Source of the DNA: Alphaproteobacteria bacterium
GTDB taxonomy: Bacteria > Pseudomonadota > Alphaproteobacteria > SHVW01
Length of the DNA: 42,941 nucleotides
Reading direction: 5' to 3'
Assembly (NCBI GenBank): GCA_009694085.1
Contig: SHVW01000008.1
Span: forward strand, 1 to 42,941
Under the pieces are notes generated by a model. That model saw nothing but the letters and a program-made list of their open reading frames with translations, did not search any database and was not told where the DNA came from. The translations under genes were made by a program, and so were the position numbers. This document shows, one piece after another, positions 32,171-40,723 of this stretch (its first letter is position 1; the number at the start of each line of letters is the position of its first letter).

Positions 32171-33084
32171 TGGTTGGGCCGATCAAGCGCGTCATCGTCG
32201 CCGGCTATGGGACGATGGGACTAGGCATCGTCAAGAGCTTCGCCGGTGCCGGCTTCGAGACCATCGTGTGGAGTCGGCGCGCGGCCGAACTGACCGGCCT
32301 GCCCGCCGGCGTGTGCGCGGTCGCGGAACTTCCGGCCGAAGCACCCGATCTGATCCTGGAGACGATCGCCGAGGAGCGCGGTGCCAAGGCCGCGCTTTAC
32401 GCCAAAATCGAGGCCGCCTATGCCGGACCTGTAATCATCGCCACCAATACCTCGGGCCTGCCGCTGGAGGATCTGTCGACCACGCTCGAGCGACCCGAGA
32501 ATTTCGTTGGCATCCACTATTTCCAACCCGCCGATGTCTTTCCCATGGTCGAAGTGGTTGCCGGGCCGGCGACCGCGCCCGCCGTGCTGGCACGCGCCAC
32601 CGATGCCATCCGCGGCACGGGCAAGGAGCCGATCGTGCTGAACAAGCCGATCATCGGCTTCCTGATCAACCGGCTCCAGCATGCCCTCCTGCACGAGGCC
32701 TACCATCTTGTTTCAACCGGCGTGGTTGGCCCGGCGGAAGTCGACAAGGTTGCGCGCCTGATGCTGGGCCCGCGCATGTGCATTACGGGGCTGATCGAAC
32801 AGAAAGACATTGGCGGGTTGGCGATCCACGCCCTCGCCCAGGCTTCGATCATCCCCGCGCTTGCCCATGATGGCGTGCCCAACCTCTATCCCCAGGCGCT
32901 TGCCCGGCGCGGCGAGATCGGGCTGTCCGCCGGCAAAGGGTTTTACGATTGGGGCCAGTGCGATGAGGCCATGGTGCGCCGCCAGGCGAGCGAGCGGTTG
33001 TCGCGCTTGTTGAATTTCCTGGAGCGCGAGATCGGTCCGCGCGCACCCGGCACCACGCCCGTTCCGCGCCCAGTGGCCCTGTAG
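32170..33084 (+). CDS. 3-hydroxyacyl-CoA dehydrogenase family protein (NAD-dependent)
   Basis: The 304-residue protein starts at ATG 32170, sharing one base with the upstream stop (TGATG). The N-terminal Rossmann motif VAGYGTMGLGIVKSF, TNTSGLPLEDLS and GIHYFQPADVFPMVEVVAG (with the catalytic His) match the 3-hydroxyacyl-CoA dehydrogenase N-domain. VLNKPIIGFLINRLQHALLHEAYHL begins the C-domain, and GLSAGKGFYDW is the usual end. Relatives include carnitine 3-dehydrogenase, gulonate dehydrogenase and 3-hydroxybutyryl-CoA dehydrogenase; there is no fused hydratase. It is the partner of the M19-like gene, and its reaction is not resolved. hpnN starts 31 bases downstream. Confidence 0.83.
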   Translation: MVGPIKRVIVAGYGTMGLGIVKSFAGAGFETIVWSRRAAELTGLPAGVCAVAELPAEAPDLILETIAEERGAKAALYAKIEAAYAGPVIIATNTSGLPLEDLSTTLERPENFVGIHYFQPADVFPMVEVVAGPATAPAVLARATDAIRGTGKEPIVLNKPIIGFLINRLQHALLHEAYHLVSTGVVGPAEVDKVARLMLGPRMCITGLIEQKDIGGLAIHALAQASIIPALAHDGVPNLYPQALARRGEIGLSAGKGFYDWGQCDEAMVRRQASERLSRLLNFLEREIGPRAPGTTPVPRPVAL

Positions 33085-33115
33085 GCGATCTTGCGTCTAT
33101 CAAGAGGCTTGAAGC

Positions 33116-35707
33116 ATGTCGCTCGCGGCCTTCCTGTCCCGGCTGGTCGATACCTGCCAGCGTCACGCGCGCATGGTTGCGGCCATTGCGGGCATCGCCA
33201 GCGCCGGGCTTGGCGTCTATACCGCCAACAACATCGCCATCGATACCGACACGGCCAACATGATGGCGCCAGACCTGCCCTGGCGCCAGCAAGAGGCCGC
33301 GCTCGACCGCGCTTTTCCCCAGAACGCGAACCTGATTGTGGCCGTTATCGACGGCGCCACGCCCGATCTCGCGGAGGACGCGGCGGAGCGCTTGGCTACA
33401 GCCCTGTCCGAGCGGTTGGGGACGCCCGACGGCCCTTTCCTTTCCGTGCGCCGACCCGATGGCGGACCGTTCTTTCGCCGGAACGGCTTGTTGTTCCTAT
33501 CGATCGACGAATTGCGCGAGATCGCCGAGCGCACGATCGAATCCCAACCCTTGATCGGTGCGCTCGTCGCCGATCCCAGCCTCGTCGGGCTCTTCGACGT
33601 GCTCGGCCAGGCGCTCGACGGCATCGAGCGCGGCGAAATCGCCGCCGACCGCTTCGACCGGCCGCTCCAGGCCATCGCGAAGACAGTTGAGGACGAGCTC
33701 GGCGGCCGATTCGCACCGCTGTCCTGGCAGACCCTGCTGTCAGGCCGCACGCCTGGCCCGCTCGAACTGCGCCGTTTCGTGTTGATCCAACCGCGTTTGG
33801 ATTTTTCGGTGCTACAACCCGGCGCCGCCGCGACGGCGACAATTCGGACAACGGCGACCGCACTTGACCTCGACCCTGCCCATGGCGTGTACCTGCGCCT
33901 GACCGGGCCGGTTCCGCTCGCCGACGATGAATTCGCCAGCCTGTCCGAGGGAACCGGTGTCGCCACGGTGTTGTCCTTTGTTCTGGTCTGCCTTCTTCTC
34001 TTGCTGGCGCTGCACTCTTGGCGGCTGATCCTGGCGATCGTTCTGACCTTGCTCGCCGGCTTCGTCGTCACCGCCGCCTTCGCTACCGCGACGGTCGGCG
34101 CGCTGAATTTGGTGTCCGTTGCCTTCGCGGCCATCTTCTTCGGCATTGCCGTCGATTTCGGCATTCAGTTCGCCGTGCGCTACCGTCAGGAGCGGCACCG
34201 AATCGATGACCTGTCCGAGGCGCTACGCCGGGCCGGCGCGTCGATCGGCCCGTCGCTGACGCTTGCTGCGGCAACGACGGCGGCCGGGTTCTTATCGTTC
34301 ACGCCGACGGACTATGCCGGCGTTTCCGAGCTGGGCCTGATCGCCGGCTTCAGCATGGCCGTGGCGTTGGCACTCAACCTTACGCTGTTGCCGGCGCTGC
34401 TTGTTTTGCTTCGGCCTTCCGGCGAGGCCGGTGCGATCGGTTTCCTGTGGGCTGCCGGGCTCGACCGCTGGCTGGCCGCACGGTCCGGCCCGGTTATCGG
34501 CGGCGCCGTTCTGGTTGCGGCCATTTGCGCCATCCTCGCGCCGCGATTGGATTTCGATGAAGACCCGATCAATTTGAAGGATCGGAACATGGAGTCGGTC
34601 TCGGCTATGCACGACCTGGCCAGTCAGCCCGACACCACGCCATATCTGATCAACGTTCTCGCGCCATCGCTGGACATGGCGCAGCAATTGGCGGCGCGCC
34701 TGGAAGCGCTGCCCGAAGTCAGACAAGTCGTTACACTGGCTGCCTTTGTTCCCGAGAACCAAGCGGCCAAGCTCGCGATCCTGGAAGACTTGGCGCTAGT
34801 ACTCGGCCCTACCCTGGAGCCCGCGCCCAACGCCGCGCCTCGCGCCGCGCCCGACTTGGAGCGCAAATTAGCCGCGCTGGTCGCCGCCTTGCGACAGGGC
34901 AACCAGGCCAGTCCTGCAACCGATCGCCTCGCCCGCGCGCTCGAAGCCGCGCAAGCGCGGTTAAACCGAGAGCCTGGCGTGACCGCCCGGCTCGAACGGG
35001 CGCTGCTGAGCGCCTTGCCCGGACAACTCGACTCGCTGCGCGCGGCGTTGACGGCCGGATCGGTCGTTCTCGGCGACTTGCCCGAGGATTTGCGCGCGAC
35101 CTGGCTGGCCGCGGACGGGCGAGCCCGCATCGAAGTCTATCCCCGCGACGATGCGCGAGATCCGGCGGTCAATACGCGCTTCATCGCCGCCGTGCGGGCG
35201 GTGGCGCCGGATGCAACGGGCGCGCCGGTGACTCTGCTCGAATCGGGGCGCACGGTGGTTCGCGCCTTTTCCGTGGCGGCGGTCTCGGCGCTCGGCGCCG
35301 TCGTGCTTCTTCTTGCCTTTGTCCTGCGCCGCGTGCGCGATGTCGCCCTGGTGCTCGCCCCTCTCGGCCTGTCGGCGCTCATGACTGTGGGTATCGCGGT
35401 CGCCTTGGGTTGGCCCGTCACCTATGCGAACATCATCACGCTGCCGCTCATGCTCGGCATCGGCGTCGGTTTCTCGATCTACTTCGTCATCGATTGGCGC
35501 GCCGGCGAGGATCGGCCGCTGCAATCACCCACCGCGCGCGCGGTTCTGTTCAGCGCGCTCACCACCATGGCGGCCTTCGGTAGCCTCGCACTGTCCAGCC
35601 ATCCCGGCACGGCCGATATGGGCAAGCTGTTGGCAATGGCGCTGACCGCTACCCTGATCGCAGTCCTGGTCTTGTTGCCGGCTTTACTGGCTCGGGCGCG
35701 CCGCTAA
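33116..35707 (+). CDS. hpnN: Hopanoid RND-family transporter HpnN
   Basis: An 863-residue RND/MMPL-type membrane protein. The N-terminal helix (MVAAIAGIASAGLGVYTANNI) leads into a periplasmic domain beginning IDTDTANMMAPDLPWRQQEAALDRAFPQN, the signature opening of HpnN. Membrane blocks follow around residues 275-460 (VATVLSFVLVCLLLLLALHSWRL ... AIFFGIAVDFGIQFAVRYRQER), then a second periplasmic domain (about 475-720), and a final membrane block to the end. HpnN moves hopanoids from the inner to the outer membrane in Rhodopseudomonas and Methylobacterium. It converges with hpnL, overlapping its 3' end by 24 bases, and the assignment is supported by the adjacent hpn genes. Confidence 0.9.
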   Translation: MSLAAFLSRLVDTCQRHARMVAAIAGIASAGLGVYTANNIAIDTDTANMMAPDLPWRQQEAALDRAFPQNANLIVAVIDGATPDLAEDAAERLATALSERLGTPDGPFLSVRRPDGGPFFRRNGLLFLSIDELREIAERTIESQPLIGALVADPSLVGLFDVLGQALDGIERGEIAADRFDRPLQAIAKTVEDELGGRFAPLSWQTLLSGRTPGPLELRRFVLIQPRLDFSVLQPGAAATATIRTTATALDLDPAHGVYLRLTGPVPLADDEFASLSEGTGVATVLSFVLVCLLLLLALHSWRLILAIVLTLLAGFVVTAAFATATVGALNLVSVAFAAIFFGIAVDFGIQFAVRYRQERHRIDDLSEALRRAGASIGPSLTLAAATTAAGFLSFTPTDYAGVSELGLIAGFSMAVALALNLTLLPALLVLLRPSGEAGAIGFLWAAGLDRWLAARSGPVIGGAVLVAAICAILAPRLDFDEDPINLKDRNMESVSAMHDLASQPDTTPYLINVLAPSLDMAQQLAARLEALPEVRQVVTLAAFVPENQAAKLAILEDLALVLGPTLEPAPNAAPRAAPDLERKLAALVAALRQGNQASPATDRLARALEAAQARLNREPGVTARLERALLSALPGQLDSLRAALTAGSVVLGDLPEDLRATWLAADGRARIEVYPRDDARDPAVNTRFIAAVRAVAPDATGAPVTLLESGRTVVRAFSVAAVSALGAVVLLLAFVLRRVRDVALVLAPLGLSALMTVGIAVALGWPVTYANIITLPLMLGIGVGFSIYFVIDWRAGEDRPLQSPTARAVLFSALTTMAAFGSLALSSHPGTADMGKLLAMALTATLIAVLVLLPALLARARR

Positions 35708-36661
35708 CAGCCTGCGTGCCTCAAGCCATTGCCAGACCAGCAAGGGCGGCACGAACATGATCAGGTCGCGCGCACGCCGGGCGAGCGCCAGGGCCAAGGA
35801 AATTTCCGGCGACAATCCCAGAAGTGCCCCGAACAGCAGGAAGCCGCCCTCCTGAACGCCGATGGCGGCGGGCACCACGAAGGCGGCGCTGCTGACCGCC
35901 TGGGCCAGGGCCTCGATCAGCAATGCGTCGAGCAGGCTGACGGGGTGATCCAGGAAGTAGAGTGCCAGGTAGATTTCGCCCGCACCGAGCAGCCAGCCCA
36001 CAAGCTGCCAGAGGCCGCAGGAAACGATGCGATCGCGCCGCCGGTAGAGCAGGCGAACCCAGCGGTCGAGCCGATGGGCCCCGGCCACCAGCATCGCCCA
36101 GCGATCCCTGAACAACGCATTGAACAGGCGGCCGAGCACGCCGAACATGCCGAGCCGCTGGACGGCCACCAGCGCCACCACGATCGGCACAGCGACCAGT
36201 AGGGCAAGCGCAATTCGGCCGATGGTCGCGACATCGTCGCTGCGCAACATGAGCAGGCCGAGCCCGACCACGGTGAACACGAACTGGCTGACGATCGACA
36301 ACGTCATGTCGACGACCAGAGAAGCCACCGCGGGCGATGGCCGCACGCCGTGCCAGATCAACAGGCGGGCCGACACGATCTCGCCGCCAACCCGGGCGAC
36401 CGGCAGCAGCCCATTGACCGATTCGCGCACCCAGACGGCCCAGGTAAAGAAGATAATGCCCGGCCGCGCCGCGCCGGGCAGCAGCACCTGCCAGGCCCGC
36501 GCATTGACCGCCATGGGGATCAGATGAAACAGGCTCGCCCACAGGATGCCGAAACCCGCCCCGGCCAACACGGTGAACACTTCGCCGGCACCATGATAGA
36601 CGATCAATCCGGTGGCCAGCGCCAGGCCGAGCAGACCGAAAAACGCGGTGGCTCGAATCAA
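35684..36661 (-). CDS. hpnL: Hopanoid-associated flippase-like membrane protein HpnL (YbhN/LPG synthetase fold)
   Basis: The 325-residue integral membrane protein starts at TTG 36661 (MIRATAFFGLLGLALATGLIVY), overlapping the hpnK stop as TTGA; the extension to 36826 is the hpnK gene read out of frame. It has about seven or eight hydrophobic helices, with GGEIVSARLLIWHGV and VVPAAIGVQEGGFLLFGALLGL typical of the UPF0104/YbhN family, to which hopanoid-linked HpnL belongs. The role is presumably in hopanoid translocation or assembly, but it is not established. It is the last gene of the leftward hopanoid operon. Its 3' end overlaps that of the convergent hpnN. Confidence 0.87.
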   Translation of the reverse strand: MIRATAFFGLLGLALATGLIVYHGAGEVFTVLAGAGFGILWASLFHLIPMAVNARAWQVLLPGAARPGIIFFTWAVWVRESVNGLLPVARVGGEIVSARLLIWHGVRPSPAVASLVVDMTLSIVSQFVFTVVGLGLLMLRSDDVATIGRIALALLVAVPIVVALVAVQRLGMFGVLGRLFNALFRDRWAMLVAGAHRLDRWVRLLYRRRDRIVSCGLWQLVGWLLGAGEIYLALYFLDHPVSLLDALLIEALAQAVSSAAFVVPAAIGVQEGGFLLFGALLGLSPEISLALALARRARDLIMFVPPLLVWQWLEARRLLAARPSQ

Positions 36662-37512
36662 GGCAGCGCACCCGCACTCGGTCGCGGGGCGAGGTCGGCG
36701 AATCCGACCGGCTTCAAGCCCAGGGCCGAGAGACGCGCACGTACGGCCGGGCTGGTCAGCGCCGCCAATTCGGCCACATGGCGATAGCCGGGCGGGCCGT
36801 CCTTGTCGTCGGTCGCGGGATGGCAATAGATTTCGCTCACGCCGTCCGGCAGATTTTCCACAATGCCGAGCAGGCGGACCTCGGTCATGGCACCGCTCCA
36901 GACCAGGCCAAACACGCTGTCATTGGTTGCCAACTCGGCGCGGCGGAAGCGCGCGCGCATCAGGGCAAGCCACGGGCCAAGCCATGACGAACCTCTAGCT
37001 CCCGGCTCGATCCGGGTTAGCACCCGGCGCGGTTCGGTCGGTACACGGGCCGCTTTCAAGCCGAAGCGGCGACCGATCCGGACGATCAAGCCGGCGATGG
37101 TGGGGTGCAGATGGAAATGCTTGTGGGCGTTGACATGGTCGAGCGCTAACCCGGTGTGCGCGAAAGCCTGGAACTGCGCCTCGATCTCGGCAGCGAGCTG
37201 GCGGCGCGCACGCAGATCGAAGAACATGCGCGCCCCGGCCGCCGCCATGTCGTCGCGGAAGCGGCCATCGCGCCCGACCAGAAGCGGAATCTCATTAGCG
37301 GGCAGCGCCGGGCGACCATCGACCAGGACCAGATGCAAACCGACGTGCAGGCCAGGCAGGCGACGCGCGATCGCGACCGCTTCCGCCGCAGCGGGTGCCG
37401 CAACCATCAAGCTGGCCGCGCTCAGAATTCCGTCGGTATGCGCGATCTCGACCGCGCGGTTGACGGCCGCAGAGGCGCCGAAATCGTCGGCCGTGACGAT
37501 CAGGCGCTTCAG
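36658..37512 (-). CDS. hpnK: Hopanoid biosynthesis deacetylase HpnK (ChbG/YdjC family), CTG start
   Basis: The 284-residue product read from CTG 37512 is MKRLIVTADDFGASAAVNRAV, an exact HpnK-like N-terminus with the metal-binding Asp-Asp. HVNAHKHFHLHP supplies the metal histidines, and VSEIYCHPA is the C-terminal catalytic segment. No ATG, GTG or TTG lies in a usable place: the frame upstream is hpnJ antiparallel in phase, and the next Met would remove the active site. AGGAAGG (37517-37523) lies four bases ahead and the CTG overlaps the hpnJ stop as CTGA. HpnK removes the acetyl group from GlcNAc-bacteriohopanetetrol to give glucosaminyl-BHT. Confidence 0.86.
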   Translation of the reverse strand: MKRLIVTADDFGASAAVNRAVEIAHTDGILSAASLMVAAPAAAEAVAIARRLPGLHVGLHLVLVDGRPALPANEIPLLVGRDGRFRDDMAAAGARMFFDLRARRQLAAEIEAQFQAFAHTGLALDHVNAHKHFHLHPTIAGLIVRIGRRFGLKAARVPTEPRRVLTRIEPGARGSSWLGPWLALMRARFRRAELATNDSVFGLVWSGAMTEVRLLGIVENLPDGVSEIYCHPATDDKDGPPGYRHVAELAALTSPAVRARLSALGLKPVGFADLAPRPSAGALP

Positions 37513-38930
37513 CTCGCCTTCCTCTCGCGCAGGAACTGGTAGAACTCGACGCCTTCGCGCAGGCGGCGTTTGGTCATCTCCCAGCTCCGCATCATCTCGC
37601 CCACGAGCGAGGCGATCTTGCCGGTACGGAAGTAGAAGCGCTTGTAGAAGACCTCGACCGCGCCGAAGATTTCCTCGTGGGATAAATGCGGATAATGCAG
37701 CGGCGCGATCTGCACGCCGTGATCGTCCACCAGTTCGGCATGGTTGGCGTCGAGCCAGCCGTTCTCCACGGCCTGCTTGTGCAAGAACGTGCCGGGATAG
37801 GGGGCAGCCAGCGAAACTTGGATCGTATGGGGATCGATCTCGGTCGCAAACCGGATGGTTTCTTCGATGGTCTCGCACGTTTCGCCGGGCAGGCCCATGA
37901 TGAAGGTGCCATGGATGGTGATGCCCAGCTCGTGGCAATCCTGCGTGAAGCGGCGGGCCACGTCGACCAGCATGCCCTTCTTGATGTTGTGCAGAATCTG
38001 CTGATTGCCGGACTCGTAACCGACCAGCAACAGACGCAACCCGTTGGCGCTCAGCACTTCCAGAGTCTTGCGCGGCACATTGGCCTTGGCGTTGCACGAC
38101 CAGGTCACGCCCAGCTTGCCCAGTTCGCGGGCGATCGCTTCGGCGCGCGGCAGATCGTCGGTGAAGGTATCGTCGTCGAAGAAGAATTCCTTAACCTGGG
38201 GGAACATCTCCTTCGCCCGCCGGATCTCCTCCACCACATGCTCGACCGAGCGGGTGCGGTAGCGATGTCCCCCCACGGTCTGAGGCCACAGGCAGAAGGT
38301 GCAGCGCGATTTACAGCCACGCCCGGTATAGAGCGAAACATAGGGGTGTTTGAGGTAGCCGATGAAATAGTCTTCGATCTTCAGGTCGCGATTGTAGACA
38401 TCCGTCACATAGGGCAGCGCATCCATGTTCTCGATCATGGCGCGATCGCGATTGTGCTGGATCGCGCCGTTGGCGTCGCGATAGCTCAAACCGTCGATCT
38501 CAGCCCACGGACGGCCCTCGGCCACTTCCTTGATGGTGAAATCGAATTCGTTGCGCGCGACGAAATCCAGCACCGGCGCACTGGCCAGGCTGCCCGCCGC
38601 ATCGACCGCCACCTTGGCGCCGATGAAGCCGATCTTGAGTTTGGGGTTCTCGGCCTTGAGCGCCTCGGCGACCTTGGCGTCCGACGCGAAGGAGGGCGAG
38701 GAGGTGTGCATCACCACCAGTTCGAAATCCCGCGCCATGGGCACGATATCGGCGAGCTTGAGCCGCGCGGGCGGCGCATCCACCAGCTTGCTGTCGGGCA
38801 CCAACGCCGCCGGCTGAGCCAACCAAGTCGGAAACCAGAACGAACGAATTTCGCGCCGCGCCTGATAGCGCGAACCGGCGCCGCCATCGAAACCGTCGAA
38901 GGAAGGCGGATGGAGAAACAGCGTCTTCAT
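37509..38930 (-). CDS. hpnJ: Hopanoid biosynthesis radical SAM protein HpnJ
   Basis: The 473-residue protein has an N-terminal B12-binding-like domain (MKTLFLHPPSFDGFDGGAGSRY) and a radical SAM core with the cluster motif C206-x3-C210-x2-C213 (GRGCKSRCTFCLWP). HRYRTRSVEHVVEEI and FFFDDDTFTDD are conserved in HpnJ. It has been linked to contraction of the glucosamine ring to give BHT cyclitol ether, following HpnI and HpnK. The ATG at 38930 lies ten bases after hpnI. HpnJ is iron-sulfur dependent and oxygen-sensitive by family, and acts on the hopanoid head group at the inner membrane. Confidence 0.92.
   Translation of the reverse strand: MKTLFLHPPSFDGFDGGAGSRYQARREIRSFWFPTWLAQPAALVPDSKLVDAPPARLKLADIVPMARDFELVVMHTSSPSFASDAKVAEALKAENPKLKIGFIGAKVAVDAAGSLASAPVLDFVARNEFDFTIKEVAEGRPWAEIDGLSYRDANGAIQHNRDRAMIENMDALPYVTDVYNRDLKIEDYFIGYLKHPYVSLYTGRGCKSRCTFCLWPQTVGGHRYRTRSVEHVVEEIRRAKEMFPQVKEFFFDDDTFTDDLPRAEAIARELGKLGVTWSCNAKANVPRKTLEVLSANGLRLLLVGYESGNQQILHNIKKGMLVDVARRFTQDCHELGITIHGTFIMGLPGETCETIEETIRFATEIDPHTIQVSLAAPYPGTFLHKQAVENGWLDANHAELVDDHGVQIAPLHYPHLSHEEIFGAVEVFYKRFYFRTGKIASLVGEMMRSWEMTKRRLREGVEFYQFLRERKAS
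37517..37523 (-). promoter_or_regulatory. Shine-Dalgarno site supporting the CTG start of hpnK
   Basis: On the minus strand AGGAAGG is followed by CGAG and CTG at 37512. The site lies inside the end of hpnJ. Confidence 0.55.
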
Positions 38931-38940
38931 GTCGTACTCG

Positions 38941-40092
38941 CTACCCCTGCGGCGTCAGCCGGCCATCCGGCCCGACGCGAAATGCGCGACCCCGCCACGC
39001 CACGCGGGCGCCGCAGAAGCTCGCGACCAGAATACCTAGGGACAAGACATCGCGCACCGGCGCCAGCCATCGGGGCTGGGCGGCCAGGCCGAATGCCCGA
39101 TCCACGCCCCATGATACCAGGAAGCGCGCGGCCAAGGCGACGGCCAAGATGAGGGCTGACCCGCTCGTGAACCCCGCAGCCGGCAGCGCCAGCAAGGCCA
39201 GCGCCACCGGATGGGTCGCCGCCGAGCCGGCAAAGCCCACGGGCGCGATCGACCGGATCGTGCGCGCCCAGCGCAACTCATGTTGAATCAATGACTTAAA
39301 GTCGGATTCTCCGACCGATGTGATGATCGGCCGCGGCGACAGGACCACTTTCCGGCCGAGTGCGCGCACGGCGGCACCCAGGGCATGGTCGTCGGCGAGC
39401 ACGTCGCGAAACGGCTCAAATCCGCCGAGCGCCTCCAGGGTCCGGCGCTCCAGCGCCATGGTCGCGCCGAAACATCCAGGATCGACGCCGAACATGCGAC
39501 CGACCAGGACCGAGGGCAGGAAACCGTGGTTGATATGGAGCACGCCCAGCCTGGCCCAGAAGCTTTCGATTGGGTGCCCCACATAGAGGCAGGTGACCAA
39601 GCCGCCGGCGCTGGCCGTCACATCGGCCACGATCGCATCGAGATAATCCGGTTCCACCCGCATATCGCTATCGGCGATGACCAGCAGATCATGCTTGGCC
39701 GCCGCCATCATATTGATCAGGTTGCCGACCTTGCCATTGACGCCGTGAATCCGGCCATCGATCACCAGGGCAATATCGGCTTGCGGCAACTCCGCCTGCA
39801 AGCGCCGCACGACCGCAATCGCGGGATCGTCGGCAGCAGCCACGCCGCAGACAATCTGGACCTCGGGATAGGCTTGGCGGCAAAACGAGCGCAAATTCTC
39901 GAACAGTCCAGGCTCGGCGCCGAAGAGCGGTTTCAAGATTGTGACCGGCGGGCGCGCCCCGGGTCGGGGGCGCGGCAAGCTCGCGAAGCGCCGCACGGCG
40001 ACCAACGCGATGACGGAATAAATGGCACCGCACAGGCTGGCCGCCATCAATAGATGCGCTAGGCCGCCAAGCATACCGGCTTCCGCGATCAT
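38941..40092 (-). CDS. hpnI: Hopanoid biosynthesis glycosyltransferase HpnI
   Basis: The 383-residue GT2-family enzyme has an N-terminal membrane anchor (GLAHLLMAASLCGAIYSVIALV), then PPVTILKPLFGAEPGL. The nucleotide-sugar DxD is Asp141-Ser-Asp143 (IADSDMRV), DDHALG is a second acidic motif, and LIQHELRWARTIR is the QxxRW motif. Two or three C-terminal membrane segments follow. HpnI adds N-acetylglucosamine to bacteriohopanetetrol, the step before HpnK deacetylation. It starts at ATG 40092, 13 bases after hpnM. Confidence 0.91.
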   Translation of the reverse strand: MIAEAGMLGGLAHLLMAASLCGAIYSVIALVAVRRFASLPRPRPGARPPVTILKPLFGAEPGLFENLRSFCRQAYPEVQIVCGVAAADDPAIAVVRRLQAELPQADIALVIDGRIHGVNGKVGNLINMMAAAKHDLLVIADSDMRVEPDYLDAIVADVTASAGGLVTCLYVGHPIESFWARLGVLHINHGFLPSVLVGRMFGVDPGCFGATMALERRTLEALGGFEPFRDVLADDHALGAAVRALGRKVVLSPRPIITSVGESDFKSLIQHELRWARTIRSIAPVGFAGSAATHPVALALLALPAAGFTSGSALILAVALAARFLVSWGVDRAFGLAAQPRWLAPVRDVLSLGILVASFCGARVAWRGRAFRVGPDGRLTPQG

Positions 40093-40105
40093 GGCGGTCA
40101 GATAC

Positions 40106-40723
40106 TCAACGAGCCGCGAGTTCGGCGATGCGCCGTTCGAGCGAGCGGACCAGGCCGTCGGAGCCGTCGCGCTTGAGCACGGCGCCGAATTCGGAACGGC
40201 GCACGGCCAATTCGCTGATCGACCCGGACAGATGAATGTCGAGGATGCGCCAACTCCCGCCGATCTCGCGCAGAAGGTAGTTGAGCGTCACGGCCTCGCC
40301 ATTCGCCTTGATCAAGCGCGTATCGACGATGATCCCATTGTCCTGGGTTGGGCGCTCGCCCGCGATTTCGAACCGCTCGCCGGAAAAACCGTCGAAACGC
40401 GCGGCATAGGTGGTCGCAGTCAGCCGAGAGAAGGCATCGACGATCCGCTCCTGATCGGCCGGGGCCAGTTCCGGCCATGAGGGGCCTACGGCATAACGCG
40501 CCATCCGAGCCAAGTTGAAAGCGGACCGGACGGCTGGGTCGATGCGCCGATAGCGTCCGTCGAAGCCGAGCGGACCGGCCTCTTTCATGATCCCGAGCAG
40601 AGCCTGATAGAATCCGTCGACCGTGTCGCGCGCGGGCCCGGCCGCGGCAGAGCCGGCACCCGCCAACAACGCCACGAGCAGCACCGCGGCAGCGCGCCGC
40701 ACGGCCGCCAGAATGGAACGCAT
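40106..40723 (-). CDS. hpnM: Hopanoid-associated MlaC/Ttg2D-like periplasmic protein HpnM
   Basis: The 205-residue protein starts at ATG 40723 (TTG 40726 directly before it is a possible alternative), sharing a base with the dxs stop. A signal peptide (AAAVLLVALLAGAGSAAA) is followed by an MlaC-type lipid-binding domain: TVDGFYQALLGIM, AFSRLTATTYAARFDGFSGERFEI, ANGEAVTLNYLLREIGGSWRILDI. It likely binds hopanoid or phospholipid in the periplasm and works with HpnN and other transport proteins. No MlaE/MlaF-type ABC genes lie nearby. Confidence 0.89.
   Translation of the reverse strand: MRSILAAVRRAAAVLLVALLAGAGSAAAGPARDTVDGFYQALLGIMKEAGPLGFDGRYRRIDPAVRSAFNLARMARYAVGPSWPELAPADQERIVDAFSRLTATTYAARFDGFSGERFEIAGERPTQDNGIIVDTRLIKANGEAVTLNYLLREIGGSWRILDIHLSGSISELAVRRSEFGAVLKRDGSDGLVRSLERRIAELAAR

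Noticed and set aside
37513-38097. Extended hpnK reading frame upstream of 37512
   Set aside because: This is hpnJ read in another frame; the sequence has no HpnK homology before the CTG.
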